A stretch of 64,000 nt of DNA from Poa pratensis (taxonomy: Eukaryota; Streptophyta; Magnoliopsida; Poales; Poaceae), in assembly GCA_947311845.1 (NCBI GenBank), contig CAMZMU010000069.1, positions 12,734,950 to 12,798,949 on the forward strand, given 5' to 3'. The position numbers and the translations under genes were made by a program. Under the pieces are notes generated by a model, which was given only the letters and a program-made list of their open reading frames with translations, ran no database searches and was not told the DNA's origin. Shown piece after piece: positions 36,046 through 49,559 of this stretch (its first letter is position 1; each line of letters begins with the position of its first letter).

Positions 36046-38110
36046 GGCAATGTAATGCAATAGAATCATTATGAAAAAAAAACCGTGAGATTATCAATCC
36101 TACAAATTGAGTAAAAGTTCCTAAAAATAATGCATTGCTTCAAAATTTAGACGAAATCTTCCAATCAAAAGAGGACATGAAATGCCCAACCCTCGATCGA
36201 AGGAATTGTGGGTTTACATGCTCGACACTCTGGACACATCTAGAGACTAGAGGGCCTTGTCCTTGAACATTTTCTCGACATCAAGTCATCGAGTACAACG
36301 TAAATGAACACCGCTCACACAATTTCTCTCTTACTGTCGACAAAATGTTGTCTCACACTCAAATAATGATCTAGAATAATCCACCTTGTCAACGGCACAC
36401 ATGACGACAAGGCACAACCACACTTTCTACCATCCATCTAACCTGGGTTGTTCTAATTTAAACTAATGGACGTGGGCCATCGATGTTGCGAGCTCGGAGG
36501 ATTTGATTAGCGGCGCAGTTAATGAAGTGCAGGGATTGATCTAAAACAAAGCCGCACGCTGCTACTACCATTCCTCTTGGATCCTCAGCTCTGCAAGAGG
36601 AATATGTCGCTGTTAATGCTCGCTGCTGACTTCGCGTCCACTCCCCGTGCACTCTCTTGCCTTTTTTAAGCCTGGCTTCTCAACTGATGATCATTCTAGC
36701 GTACTACTACGTGCTAGTTAATCGCATCCGCGCGCTAATGCCGCTATGTTCGTTGGATCTGATCTTGGAACATTGTTGTTGTTTGTTAATTTGATATAAC
36801 ACCACAGTATGTGGATATGCGAATATGCGACCGATACATGCATCATGTACTACACGTCTATCTGTTACTCTCTCCGTTCCGAAATATAAGTCTTTTTAGT
36901 TTTTTTATTCGTACTCCACATCTGTGGAGTACGTATCTAGACATATTTTACTTGTTGATTAACTCATTTCAGTCGGTATTTAGTTCATATTGAAGTGATC
37001 AAAACAATTTATAATTTGGAACAGAGAGAATAAGGACGTAACTAGTGTATGTCCATCTCCTGATAGTCTGATACTATGTACTCACTCGGTCCCTATTTAC
37101 ATGGCGTGCCTGTTTCTTAAGGTTAATGTTTGACCATCAATTTGACCATCAATTTAAGGAAGGAGGAAATGCTTGCAGAACCAAATCAAAGTATTTAGGA
37201 CCATGGTAGAAAACTAAAAGAAGTTTATTTTGTGTTTGTACTGAATGTTCATTGTCTTTTGGGTACGTGTTGTCTGCTGGGTCCAGTCCTCTTGGTGGCT
37301 TCCCCTAGCAGTTGCCCTCCCCAGCGTTCCCAATAAGTTGTCCCCCAATTTCGTTTCTTAGCACCCCTTCAAAAAAAGTAAGGAGGATGCATCTATAAAT
37401 ATTTTGTTTGCATTGTCGTCAAAACCAGTTATTTCATGAAGTTTTTGACACGTCACCTTGGTAGATTACACCTATGAACTGAAACGGCGAATTTTATACA
37501 TACTAGTCATCTCCAATATATAAATTAAGCCACATTATTCACATGTGCCAAGTGAAACAAGATTGCGTACCATGGGTGGTGTTAAATTCTCTGGTGCATT
37601 GTGCAATTTAGTAAAAGAGAGATACAAACATGGTAAAAGCTTATGCAGATCAAGGGAAAAAACTAATTATCAAACCGTCAAGTTATTCAGAAGCATAAAA
37701 ACCTTACAATTAAGTGGTTTTCTTAGAAACATAATTTAGTGATTATTTTTTTGCAAACATAATTAAATGTGTACTTTTCAAGTTGGCTTTGATCTTGTTA
37801 TACATCACTCGCACATCACAAATGTTCCACGGGCATGAAAATGCAAATTGCAGTTATATTGTGCCAAGGTTGCACATTTCTCTAGCTGTAACATTACACT
37901 GAGTAATGCATAGTCTCACGTGACCATGATATACGGAACTTTTAATCAACAGAGAATTTACATGCTGTACTTAAATATCAAGTTTCTACTATTTGCTGTG
38001 CTCAAACAAAGTAAAAAAAGTACACAGAATATCAATATATAAACGCCAAAGAGTTGCACGAACTGAGTTGAATTGATTTTTGCTTTAAAAATTGCCACGT
38101 AGCACGCGAT
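36046..38110. other. Intergenic, upstream of the bHLH gene
   Basis: Contains one Stowaway-like MITE (listed) and a partial second-like end at about 37083 (ctcggtccctatttac) without a mate. Otherwise AT-rich, no gene seen. Confidence 0.4.
36866..37032. mobile_element. Stowaway-like MITE
   Basis: TA-flanked; left end ctctctccgttccgaaatat is mirrored on the right by ataatttggaacagagagaa. Interior is AT-rich with no coding capacity. Related to the copy in UBP intron 2. Confidence 0.8.
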
Positions 38111-38116
38111 TATAAA
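38111..38116 (+). promoter_or_regulatory. TATA box of the bHLH gene
   Basis: TATAAA lies 116 bp upstream of the ATG at 38232, followed by a GC-richer leader. Confidence 0.6.
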
Positions 38117-38231
38117 GGCGCGCACGTCGCAACAGATAGTTTTCGCCTCTCCTCCTCCAGCCTTCTCGCGAGCGCATTTACTCGTCAGCTCGTTCGTAGC
38201 TGCACAGCCCAGGCAGCAGCTCGCTAGATCG

Positions 38232-40822
38232 ATGGCCGGCGGCGACGGCGGCGGGTCCTGCGGCGGGGCGCAGGACGACTTCTTCGACCAGATGCTCGCG
38301 CTGCCTTCCGCGTGGGGCGACCTGGGCGCAGGCGGCAAGTCGCCGTGGGAGATCGCGGCGGGCGCTGAGGACCTCAACGCCTTCGACGAGTCGGCGATGC
38401 TCGCGTCCCGTCTCCGGCAGCACCAGATCGGCAGCAGGGAGAAGCCGGTCATGCTGCAGCTCACCGACCTCCAGAGGCAGGGCCTGGCCGGCGGCGGCGG
38501 TGGGGAGGAGAGCGGCGGAGGCGGCTTCTCGCCGCTGCCGCTGTTCGCGGACCGGTCTCCCCCGACGTCGCGGGAGGACATGGACGGCGGCTTCAAGTCG
38601 CCCAATGGCACGGTAGGATCCTTCTTCTTCTCACTCATTCTCTGTCTGGTCAGTCACTGAAGTAACTCCCGTTGACAACTTGGCATGCATGGATTCATTT
38701 TGTGCATGCAGGGAGGCGATCACGCGATGTTCAACGGATTTGGGGTGAATGGTGGTGCCGGCGCCGTCCAGCCGCCGTTTGGCCAGGTAAGATCATGCAC
38801 CTGACAGGTCGAAAAACCTGCCATTTCTCCCTTTTCCAGTTTGCCGCTAATATGCATTACACGATCGATGCATGTCTGCTATGGACTGTCATCGATCCAT
38901 TAACAGCTATTGTTCATTTTGACTTGTCGTCCGATCGCAGGGAGGCTCAATGTCAGGTCAGAGCTTCGGCGGCCCAGCGGCGAGCGGAGGCACGACGGCG
39001 CCGGCTTCCTCCGGCGGAGGCGGCACAGCAGCGCCGCCACGGCAGACGCGCGTGCGGGCGAGGAGAGGGCAGGCCACCGACCCGCATAGCATCGCCGAAC
39101 GTGTAAGCTCCCACACCATGGCCACCACCTACTCCCCCTCCCCGGCCCCTTCCTCTGAATTTTAAAATCCCGGACATGCATGTTCGTGCAAATCAACAAC
39201 CCAGAGCTTTTCAACCGCCCGGCCAAGATGATACTTATTCTCTGTAATTCCATAACTTATCTTGGGATTTCTCGCATCATCCCAGATCTCTTTACCTGTT
39301 AATTAACTACGGCAAATCAGTAGACGATGTACGTACCGGAACTGTTCTCTTCTCACGCTTCTATAGTACAAAGTTACTTCTTATTTTACTCTTCTGAACT
39401 CTTGCTTGAGCTTGTGTGTCACTCGCTGACTCGCATCGCATATGTATGCAGCTCCGGAGGGAGAGGATAGCGGAGCGGATGAAGTCGCTGCAAGAGCTTG
39501 TACCGAACGCCAACAAGGTAATTAACACCCTCTCCTGCGTTCCTAGCTTTCTCCCAGTCATTTCGGTCTGCCATGAAAATTGATGTAGAACCCGAAAGGG
39601 CATGCGACGACGGAATGCTTGCCTGTTTATGTCATTCTTTGAAGTGGGGTGCTTTCTTTCTAGTGGGGTTGTATGGTAGAAAAGGGCAGGCCGCCGGTTG
39701 GTGAGGGAGGGAGGTGTCGCTCCTGTCTAGCTCGATCGATCATGGGATTATGTGATCTGGCCCAGCACAGGGAAAACGTGTCGAGAGTCTGAAGCTTGTT
39801 CGTGTTGGAACTCGGAACTGAAGAACGCAAAGTCTTGAGCTAGCTGAAGAATGTGGCATGCAGTGAATGCACACATGGGCCGCATTCGATGCCCTGTTTC
39901 GCCCGATTTGCAATGCCTTTACCCCGGTACAAGCAATAGTCATCAGTTCATCACACTCCCACTCCCAGTCCCACGTCCCATGCCGCGGTCAATCTGCGAA
40001 CTGGCTAGTGTAAAATCTGGGCGTCCAGACGGTGTGTCGCCGTGAAAACAGGACGTACGTGGTAGATGTGTCGTTGTTGCTGAGATCTCGGTTGATATCG
40101 ATCGTTGATTTGCAGACTGACAAGGCGTCGATGCTGGACGAAATCATCGACTACGTCAAGTTCCTGCAGCTCCAAGTCAAGGTATGTATATGCCGCGGCA
40201 GACGACAGTGCTTCTGAAAGATGCAGCAGTTTGGATCCTGCTGCTTGCCGTCACAGTACAATCTCTTAACAACGTCACGTGTTTCTGTGCAGGTTCTGAG
40301 CATGAGCCGGCTGGGCGGGGCGGCCGGCATGGCGCCGCTGGTCGCAAGCATGTCATCGGAGGTGAGTACCAAGCACTGAAGCACCCATCATTCCTAGTAC
40401 GTTGCTTCAGAGGTTCTGAGACGCGCCGTGGGTCGTACGTGCAGGCCAACAGCAGCGCGAAGAGCAGCAACGGCGGCGGGAACAGCGGGGCCGCCGCCAA
40501 GGCAAGCGGCGGTGCAGGCAGCGGGCTGCGGGTGACGGAGCAGCAGGTGGCGAAGATGATGGAGGAGGACATGGGCACCGCCATGCAGTACCTGCAGGGG
40601 AAGGGCCTCTGTCTCATGCCCATCTCCCTCGCCTCCGCCATCTCCTCGGCCACCACCACCGGCGGCCCCTCGCCGGCATCGCTGCTCTCCAGGCCTGTCA
40701 TGCGCCACGCCGCCAGCTCGACCTCGCCCGCCGCCGCGCTGGCGTCGGCGAACGGCGGGGACGATGCTGCTGCCCGCCCCGTCAAGACCGACGCCGGCGA
40801 AGCGTCCGGCGGGAAGCAATGA
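38232..40822 (+). CDS. bHLH transcription factor, LRL subgroup (bHLH66/69/82-like), 398 aa
   Basis: Seven exons: 38232-38612, 38712-38786, 38941-39102, 39452-39517, 40116-40181, 40293-40361 and 40445-40822. All are in phase 0 with GT-AG borders. Basic region at residues about 191-209 ([15 protein letters not shown]) with the H-E-R contact pattern His201, Glu205, Arg209, predicting E-box (G-box type) DNA binding. The helix-loop-helix spans 207-250 and contains [15 protein letters not shown] and [19 protein letters not shown] conserved [17 protein letters not shown] tail follows. This signature defines the LRL (Lotus ROOTHAIRLESS1-like) clade, which promotes root-hair growth and, in rice PTF1-like members, phosphate responses. 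N-terminal Gly-rich and C-terminal Ala/Ser-rich regions are low complexity. Frame intact, expected to be nuclear and functional. Confidence 0.93.
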
Positions 40823-42844
40823 ACTAGCCGACCGACTATATAAATATGACCACGTCTAAACGAGGGTGCATGCATTGTCTATCCTTGGATAGCAAACTTG
40901 TCATGTAACTATCGCTGTATACTCCTTCCCTTTCACTTTTCTTCCTCTGAAAATCAGACTTTCCTTGCACACGTACGTAAAGCTCCCCTGAGATCGATCG
41001 AGTTCGCCTCTCTCCGGAGAAAGCTTAAGCTTCACTTGTATGACATGTGCACAAAGTTTTGCTGATGATGTAGTACTTGTGAGTGACTTCATCCACCTTG
41101 CGCATCTACAAAGGCGCCATGTCAGTGGGCTTTTCATATTGTCACTTGTACGACAATTACTGACTAGTAAGTTAGTAACTCCCCATGCCGGAAGCCGGAG
41201 TAATTGTATGTGTTAACTATGAGGTTGACTTTAGATTAGTGAAATAGTACTTAGTATTCACAGAGTGAACCGTTGACTCTATCTATACCTCTAGGCTCTA
41301 ACAGATGCCGTAAAACGATGAACGCACATTGCACACTATGACACCACCATCCGATCCTGAAAGAGATCCTGGTCCATGGTATGCCTTCCGATTGTGATAC
41401 AAAGCATTAATGGTTTTGATGCTGCAGGTGATTAGTTGCGAGTAAAATGATGGCGAGATGTGCAGGCTACTACCGCCGCACGACGTCCTCCCGGTGGGCT
41501 GGCTCAGGTAAACAAATGCGGCAGAATAATTAAGGGCGTGTGTCCTGTCTGCACGACATGGAACGACGACGACGACGATTAAGTGAAAGAATCAATCTGG
41601 CACGAGGTGCGCCCACGTTGCTGGTGAAGCGAACCGAGTTCTTGGCAACTCTGACTGAAGCACCCTAGCGCGACAAACAAAAAACAAATGGAAAGGCACA
41701 TCATTTTTATACAAAAATTATTCCAGCAGGTAGAACAATTCTTTCGGCTTACAACGCTAATGCCAAGAGTAGCCACCACACACGTTACAAACACAACGCA
41801 AAGGTCACACCTTGCCCAAACCGAGCATCACAGGACCAAGGTTGTTCGCCACCTAGAAAGACAACTCCGCCAGAACTCTCCATGCCGATGTTCCCTCGTT
41901 TGCCTAAAGGAGTCAGTGACCGAGTGGCGGGACTTGGTCGGTCCCAAGGGCACCATTTTGGGTTCACCCGCAACGACTCACATTGCGCATTCCAAGCTCA
42001 ACTATGAGCGGTAGTAAGCACCAGAGCAACATATCGCAAGATCCTATGTGCTCGCGAAGTTGTGTCTCCAAACATAAGCTTCCAACAAAGAAACAACGTC
42101 GAAGACACCGCCATCGCCGATCTAGACTCCGAATCTTGGTTTTCACTCGGAGACCACACCTCGAGTGGGTAAAGAACAAGTCGGCAACTCCTTGACGACC
42201 CCTCCATGGAGAAGAACACCGCCTGCACCAACCGAAGACGGACTTTCATCCGGAGTGTTGCACCAACCATACCTTGACGCACCGCACTGCCCATGTGATA
42301 TGTCGAAAACATATCGGTGAATTTTATAATTTGAAATGATATTATCTATGATATTTGGCGAACTTTGGCATGTTTATTTGGACAGTTGCAAGAGTGCACA
42401 ATTTTTGTGTTACACTTTGATGTGTAGGAATTATTTTGATATTGCAAAAATCACAACAACAAAAAACTTCCATTACGATAGACTCTGAACTTTCCCGAAG
42501 TCAACGAGGCAAATAGGTTTCGGGTGAGCTTGAGGATGCTGCGATTAGTTGAGCCTTTTATGGTTAATAGTAAGAATGTAGCATGCCTTAGATAACAAAA
42601 AGTTACACATTGAAAGAACACATAGACATACAGAATGAAATATACAGTCAACTAAAGTAGAACCTTTTATGGTTGATACTTGCTCTTGCCAGTAGACTTC
42701 TTACCACTAGACTGAATTCCATTGAAGAGCTCAATCTGAGATTGGAGCACCAAGTTGTTAGACTCCGAGAAGGGTTCATTTTCCCATGTACATTCTCCAC
42801 TTTGAGTAGAGCTTATTGTGTCCATATAAATTATCAATCAAAGG
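40823..42844. other. bHLH 3' UTR and repeat-like intergenic DNA
   Basis: The 41690-42290 block is GC-richer and reads like the degenerate tail of a larger transposon (many acaccg and gacgcc-like segments), but no boundary or domain could be fixed. At 42300-42440 a tgatatgtcgaaaacatatc segment faintly resembles a gypsy LTR start. Confidence 0.35.
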
Positions 42845-42942
42845 TACTACCTCCGGTCTGATAAAACTGTCGTGGAGATTGTACTGCCGTAGTACAAAAA
42901 ACGTATACAAGTCCCGACACATATTCCGGATCGGAGAGAGTA
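42845..42942. mobile_element. Stowaway-like MITE
   Basis: TA-flanked 94-bp unit with ends ctacctccggtctgat and the roughly inverted attccggatcggagagag. The ends match other Stowaway ends in this window. Confidence 0.6.
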
Positions 42943-42993
42943 TTGAAATCCAAGGGTAGATGGGATGATGGGAGGAAGACAATAATTACCATA

Positions 42994-43024
42994 ACTAGTT
43001 GAATGCCCGTGGATTGCTACGGAA
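42994..43024 (-). mobile_element. Helitron-like 3' terminus, minus strand
   Basis: On the minus strand CCGTAGCAATCCACGG (4-bp stem CCGT/ACGG) is followed by GCATTCAA and CTAGT. The body would extend to the right. It shares its sequence style with the terminus at 10903, so both may be one family. Confidence 0.5.
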
Positions 43025-46000
43025 CAAAAAATCTTTGACACAGAGACATTAATAATTCCTGACATATACACTAAATGTGTCTTATGAGTGCATTGCAACT
43101 AATATGGCCTTATACCTTCTTAAAGTTTTATCTATCAGAGGCTCACTATCACTATGCACTTATATTACAAATTAGATTGTGTAACTACTCATTGTAGAAT
43201 AACATTACGCCATGTAAAATATTATCCAAGACAAGACAATTAGAATGCTTGTTCTATCAAAAGTCAGAACATGAATTAGAACTTCCCACCTGTCACTTGC
43301 ACTCGATACAGTGGTTAAGCTACAGAGGTACTATGTGCTAAATTAACATAACATACCTATTTAAAAAGTTAGTCTGAATCCGACCTCTCAGCAAGCAAGT
43401 TTTCAGAGCACATTCACTGAATCCATCATCAATGAAAACACCAGACCTAATTTTGTTCATAAACAAATTACCAGATCTTTGTTAGACCCATTATGACAAG
43501 TGCACTTCAGCTGGGGCATAATATTATGACTCTATTATTCTACACCCCTAATTCTACATTTCAGAATATACACAATAGATCGGAGCTAAAACAGTGTTCG
43601 AAAACTTCAATTAATATTGTCTTCTTTAGTTCTTCTGGATCCTAGTGGTTCGAAGTGCATGTGAGCAAAGGCATTTTCTAAAAGGCATTACATGAGCTAT
43701 TCACCTCATGCAAATAAACCACTCCCAAACTCTAGGGATGGAATCACTGAAAACACAAGCAATCTTGAAGTGGAAATCCTTGCACATGATTTGTCTCCTG
43801 CGAACAATTCAGAAAGTATATGCACGTATAGTATACAATCAGTTGTTAGCAAAGATTCATATGAATTTTTGGTATGATCAACTGCCCGCAAATAACAAAT
43901 ACAATCAGAAATCATATGCATGCGAGAACAATTCAGAACCATCGAAAAATTCATCTATGCATGCATAGTTTTTCCTGATCTGTTCATGCAACAGTCGCAC
44001 CACTCATAAATACAAAAGTACATCTGAACCCAGGATGAACACATATATACATAACAAAAAAATGTTCATACAAAAAATTCCTGGGCGGCGTCTTCGAGGA
44101 TATCTGCTCTGATGCTAGAGGTAACGTTCTGCTCCGACAAGTGTGAGCCGGACAGACTGGAGTTCTCGAACACTACTCCTTTCCTGGTCACCAGCACTGT
44201 CCCTTAATGCAGAGATACATGTAGGAGGGCAACGAGCAGATGGAAACTATCAAAATTTAACGGGTTTAACTGTCGTACAATAAACCACAAGTCCTAATAA
44301 TGCATCTCGTTCAGGATAGATTCAGGCGTAGATCAGAACGGAAATTAATCACTTAATATCACATCATAAGTGCACAATGAGTAGTCTCCTTCTGTAACAT
44401 TTGATAAACTGTGTTCCAAAAAATTAAATCTTTGTGTGTACATAGCCAGGAAGTATACAACCATAGGATAAAATGTATATCAGTTTTAAAGCCATCGCTT
44501 AATCAAACAATATCGAACAAATAGGCTGCACAATTCTAAATATGATATAGATATATACTTCCATATCATAAGATTTACATCAGTAATTTTCCTTCTTATT
44601 TTCCTTGAAACTTCACTAATGCTTCAGGGGTTATGCGATGGCACTGCGACTAATTAAGAGCTGCTGAGTTCTGACCAAATAAAGAACACATACCTAGTAT
44701 ATCTCGTTGCTCCACGGCAGTGTACAACTCATGAACCAGTGCCTAGCTTCTCCGTGTTGATCTTATCTCAAACCAGACTCTCCTCGAGCACATAGTCGGC
44801 GTTGCACTGCTGCTTCAACATCGTCTTGTCCTCCAAGACATTCACATGTGCACGTTTGGGCATTTGATCATAATACTTCTCTTCGGTGCTGCACAACCTG
44901 CACCTGCCTTGGTGGCATATTATCTGCTTCTCCTGGTCATCATGTGTCCGTATAAATAACAGAATAAATTACTTTCAGAAATGTTCACCAGATGCAATTG
45001 CATTCTCAAGAAAGTGTGTATGGAGCATAAACCATAACTGAAATATTTGATGATTTAACTTTCAATGCATTTATCAGGGCACATACCCACAACCAAAGAA
45101 CATGAAAAGAACGTTGTACAAATATTACCTCAATCTGAAGGGTTTTTTTCATTCGTTAATTCAGCTAGTATCTCTTCTATTAAGGTGGCATTCATCTAGT
45201 ATCCCCTTTAATTAGTAGAATCTGCAGACAACAATGCATCACTAATAAAGATTAGTTAACAGACAATTTTACAATAAATCAACATGGAGAACTACAGAAA
45301 TTTTCTACGACCTTGTGAAGGATTGTCATCTTATCTGAAATAAAACAACAGAAGCCCAACTTATTGGCAGATAGAATACCCTGCTTAGTATCATCTGAAG
45401 AACGAAGAAATCATAAATCAAAACATCAAAGACGCGGAGTAGTTTCCGAACAAGTGTGATAGTAGCAGGTTAATTTTGAGCGCGAGACAAGAATCAGTGG
45501 TGGAAAGGATGGACTGATTGGAGTAACCCTCTCCATCCTTCAACTTGCTCTCTAGCCGCGTGGCGACAGCAGCGTAACCGCCGTTGGGCGCCTCCCTCAT
45601 CGAGGACGGTGGGGATCTCCTATGCGCGACGAAGGTACTCGGTAAGGTTGGCGATGATGGGCTCCTTGATCTTGGGGTTCTTCACGTACTTGAGGTGGAC
45701 GTAGTTGCCGCCAATGTCCTCCTGGACCGCCTGCTTCGTGTGCTCCAACCCTCTCCTTGAAGTTGATGGCGCATCCTTTGCCACAGATTCTTCCGGATCG
45801 GCGGAGGGGATCGTATTGAGACGCTGAACTCTCTGATCCTATCAGATACAGGATTGAGAGTGCCGAATTCGAGAGAGAACATCATCGGCGGTGGTTGCTT
45901 GGCTCTGCCCTGGTAGAAGAGGAGGGGAGAAGGGGAACGAGGACGCAGTGGAGAAACGGCTGGAGTCGTGGCCCGTGGGTGGCGGTTGGATGGTAAGCCG

Positions 46001-49000
46001 TGCGTACGTGGGGCCGTCACCGCTATCCTTTTTCCTCCGCAGATTTTTTTACCGCGCGGGATGTGAGGAGGGGAGCGACGTACCACCAAACGTACCATCA
46101 CTGCAGAGTCAGCTTTAATAATTACCATAATAAGATGGCTGAGGCTATCCTAAAATAGCATTAGACCTGAAGGACGCCATTGTGTTTCATATGAGTATCA
46201 TCATTTTACCGTGGACAGTAACATGAAAGACTACTGAAAAAATGTGATAGCATCCAATAACAACTTCATAGCTGATTAAATGGCAGACTCTCAGGACAAA
46301 GACCAAAATGAAGTATGGATTCACAGTAAAATGTGAATAACACGTGACCTAACAAAAAACATTGCATACATAAACTAATTCACATTTCATGTCTAACATT
46401 ATCATACCACCAGAGAGAAACCTTAGCTCTACTCGAGTTGTCACTCTCCCTCTTGTCAACAGTATTCTTGTATGTGGACTGATCTCATTGAAGAGCTCTG
46501 AGGTTGGGACACCGAGATGTCGGACTCATTTTCCCATGTACATTCATGGTAGATGGTCCCTCCCATTAATCAATTTGACCAGTAGAGTAGGACCTTTTCT
46601 GTTCATATCAAGATATCATTAACCTTTTGCTAAATGGAAATTCATGGATAAATTAAGTACCACACTTGGATGACTGAGACCAGCTAGATTAAGTGCTCAA
46701 TCTGAAGTTGGAAAACCAAGATACTGGACTCATTTCCCATGTGCATTCATCGCGTGAAATTTTCCCGTGTGGTGTGAGGGTCTCTAGTCTCTACTAATTT
46801 AGATACTCGTCCTGTTATCCAGTAGGGCTTTACCATCGACAGAATATGATACAACAAGAAGTTTAATGAATTATAGCCGAAAAATCATATACCATGATAG
46901 TTTGCAAGGGAATGCGTGTGAAATGTTAAAGTATAAAATGTTATGTCAACTCCATAAAATACTATGTGTAACACACACACAACAGAGAGCATGTGGACCT
47001 TATTACCAAATGGCAGATGATAGATGCCGTTAAGGAACAGTTTTCTACGGAACATGTTATTTGAGCTGCGACCAGATTGCCTAAGTTCTCAAGTAAAAAT
47101 TTAGCTCCAGGAACAGCCATGCAGAAATTGACAATTATGAACATGAATATCAAGTGAAATCTTGTAAAATTATGGTAATAATTTTATCACAAAATTGGTT
47201 ATCTTGTGCCAAGTGTTGAGGTATCAAAACTTATCGTAATTCGTGAAGGGTATGGTTATTCGTTAATAAGATATGGTTCTATGGTATTTCTTGATGCAAA
47301 TGAATTCAATGTGAAGCATCGATGTAAGCCATCTAGAATGTTAGGTGGAAGAAATGTGCAGGACAATAACAGACACAAATATTTGAGTCATCTGAAATCA
47401 AATTGCATCCTAACAAACAAGTAAAGTAGTGGCAGAGCATGACTAAGAGAAAGGGGATATACAAGCTGCCACTAAGACAATCTCCTGCCTTCTACCGTAA
47501 GTCCGGAACACAATTAAACTGGAAATAAGAAATATTATAATTAACAGTTACTAAAACACATGAAAGGTAAAAAAACTAAGGGATGTGTTGAGAGTAGAAT
47601 CACTAAAAGCTTACCTTTTCAAGTCAATCCATGATCCAGGCATCACTGTAGCGATAACAACGTCTCTGATTCCGTGGGTTCCCCGCCCAGCAGGCTTACC
47701 ACATATGACAACCAACCTACCTACAGATTAGTGGTGCACCATCAGCGAAACCCTTCAAGGAGAGGTGGCTCTAACAAATGGAACATTGGGATCTCTATGA
47801 CGATGCCAACATCGTAAGTGCCATACCGTCCAAGTAGAAGCGGCCACGCCATCTCCACAAAAATAATTTTCTGAAGTGATCAACCGCATATGCTTTCACT
47901 AATAACTACTAACGGAATGAATAATAGCACCAAGAGAAGACATACCGAACACAAGCAGCTGACAACACGGAACTACTTCTGTATCTGTATTATACAAGTG
48001 TTGTACAAAATGCATACCATAAGATCTGAAGCCAAGAATTATGCTCTAATATTCTTCCTTTCTTATGGCAGACCCATTGTGACAACTAAAACCAAATCAA
48101 AACTTTGCATTCCTCGAATTATACATAATCTCCATCGATGTTTAAGTGTCGATGGACTAGTCAGGACTATTCATTCAACTAGTCCATAAATCTGTACTTG
48201 AATCCCAACCGGACACCCCTGGTCCTCTACTCTAAATGGAAACAAGTTATGAATTCTAAATTCATATTCCTAGCCCGCATCTGATGTATGTATTTTGTCC
48301 TGAATTCTGGATATCTGACATGCAAATGTGTCCTTCGGTCCTACTTCAGGAATCAAGACAACATGAGTTATGCAAACATGTTTTCAGTGCAGTAGTTTAG
48401 TATGTTTATCAAGTATACTCAATAAGGTTACATGACTAGTACGCCCAAAAACTAGAATAGAATTACTACCCCTATAACACTGAATTTCGGTAAAGCTAAT
48501 GTTTTAAATTGCAGCTTTGGCGTTAGGCCCCCAAAAAGATATAGCAGTATCACCAAAGCTATTCCTAGTGACATCTCAATACTAAAACAATATGCATACA
48601 AGGGCAAGTCTGGAATGTCCAAATAGATCGAGGGAAGTACCCAATGTTCAGTGTGAAATAACTCTGGATATGTGCTCTTGATACGAGCATGTTTCATTAT
48701 TGTTTCTACATTTGAACAGAATTAGAAGCCGTGGTGTCAAGTTCTTGTGTGCCAAAATCAACTAGTGTCTTGATTCTTAAATAAGTTTACAGCATCCTAT
48801 GATTCTTTTGCAAAATTTTGTCCAGCAGTGTGCTAGCAGGGCAAAACAAGTAATTTCCTAGCTATTCTATCTGTTTATAAATCCAGAATCAGCAAACCTG
48901 TACATTCAGCACATAGTATATCCCCAAATGCCAAAAGGTAGCAAAGTTTCACCATTTCCAAGGTTAGCTTGACAGCAGATGTAAGGAAGCATGCAAAGAG

Positions 49001-49559
49001 CAACTACAGTGTGCTGCCAGTTTCACGCTTGTGTTAACATGGCCGCTAAATGGTGTGCTGCTCACTGTCTTTGTGAGCACCACAATTCATGGACAACCAA
49101 GACATCAGAACAATGAAAACCATAGAAACCATTTGATTGATCTTGAGAGTCCACTTAGGCATAAATTACAGCTTTATTCAAACAAATTGTTAGATAAAAT
49201 TGTGTGCCAGAGATACAGTGGAAGTTGCATCAAAGAACACTAGGAACCCTTTGATTTAACTTGAGAGGTCTCCTGAGGTATGCACATAACTCACAGCTTT
49301 ACTCAAACAAATTGCTAGAGAAGATTGTGTACCCAATGGTACTTGCAAAGAGTTTGAACTATTACATATTTCACATATCATTTATAAGAACATATTGCTT
49401 CTCTGGGAGTGAACAATAGAAAGCTCCACGCTGCAGTCAAGCATAGATAACACCAACAACTAAAACAAACTTGTGGGAGAGCCATGGTATGAAGCTAATA
49501 ATCACTGAATCAGTACAAGAGGTTCACCTCCATGCCATTGGCAGCTCTCTAGCATCAAT
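43025..49559. other. AT-rich intergenic region with unclassified repeats and debris
   Basis: No intact gene. Minus-strand fragments with some protein-like character lie at 44760-44960 (residues MPKRAHVNVLEDK), 45617-45830 and 47600-47700 (GKPAGRGTHGIRDVV followed by a GTAAGC donor at about 47614). They cannot be joined into a gene. Dispersed repeat copies at 46380-46620 and 46680-46760 match one at 42690-42830. Confidence 0.35.
45617..45830 (-). pseudogene. Unidentified gene fragment
   Basis: A minus-strand frame without an ATG reads smoothly for about 65 residues (EHTKQAVQEDIGGNYVHL then KNPKIKEPIIANLTEYL) to a TAG at about 45619. Upstream it meets a stop, and a longer frame with a different register (45682-46128) overlaps it. 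I do not recognise the family. Confidence 0.35.

Noticed and set aside
37958..38638. 226-residue minus-strand frame over bHLH exon 1
   Set aside because: Opposite strand of a GC-rich, Gly-rich exon; Pro/Ser-rich with no domain.
40177..40875. 232-residue minus-strand frame over the last bHLH exons
   Set aside because: Shadow of an Ala/Ser/Gly-rich coding exon; no domain and no splice support.
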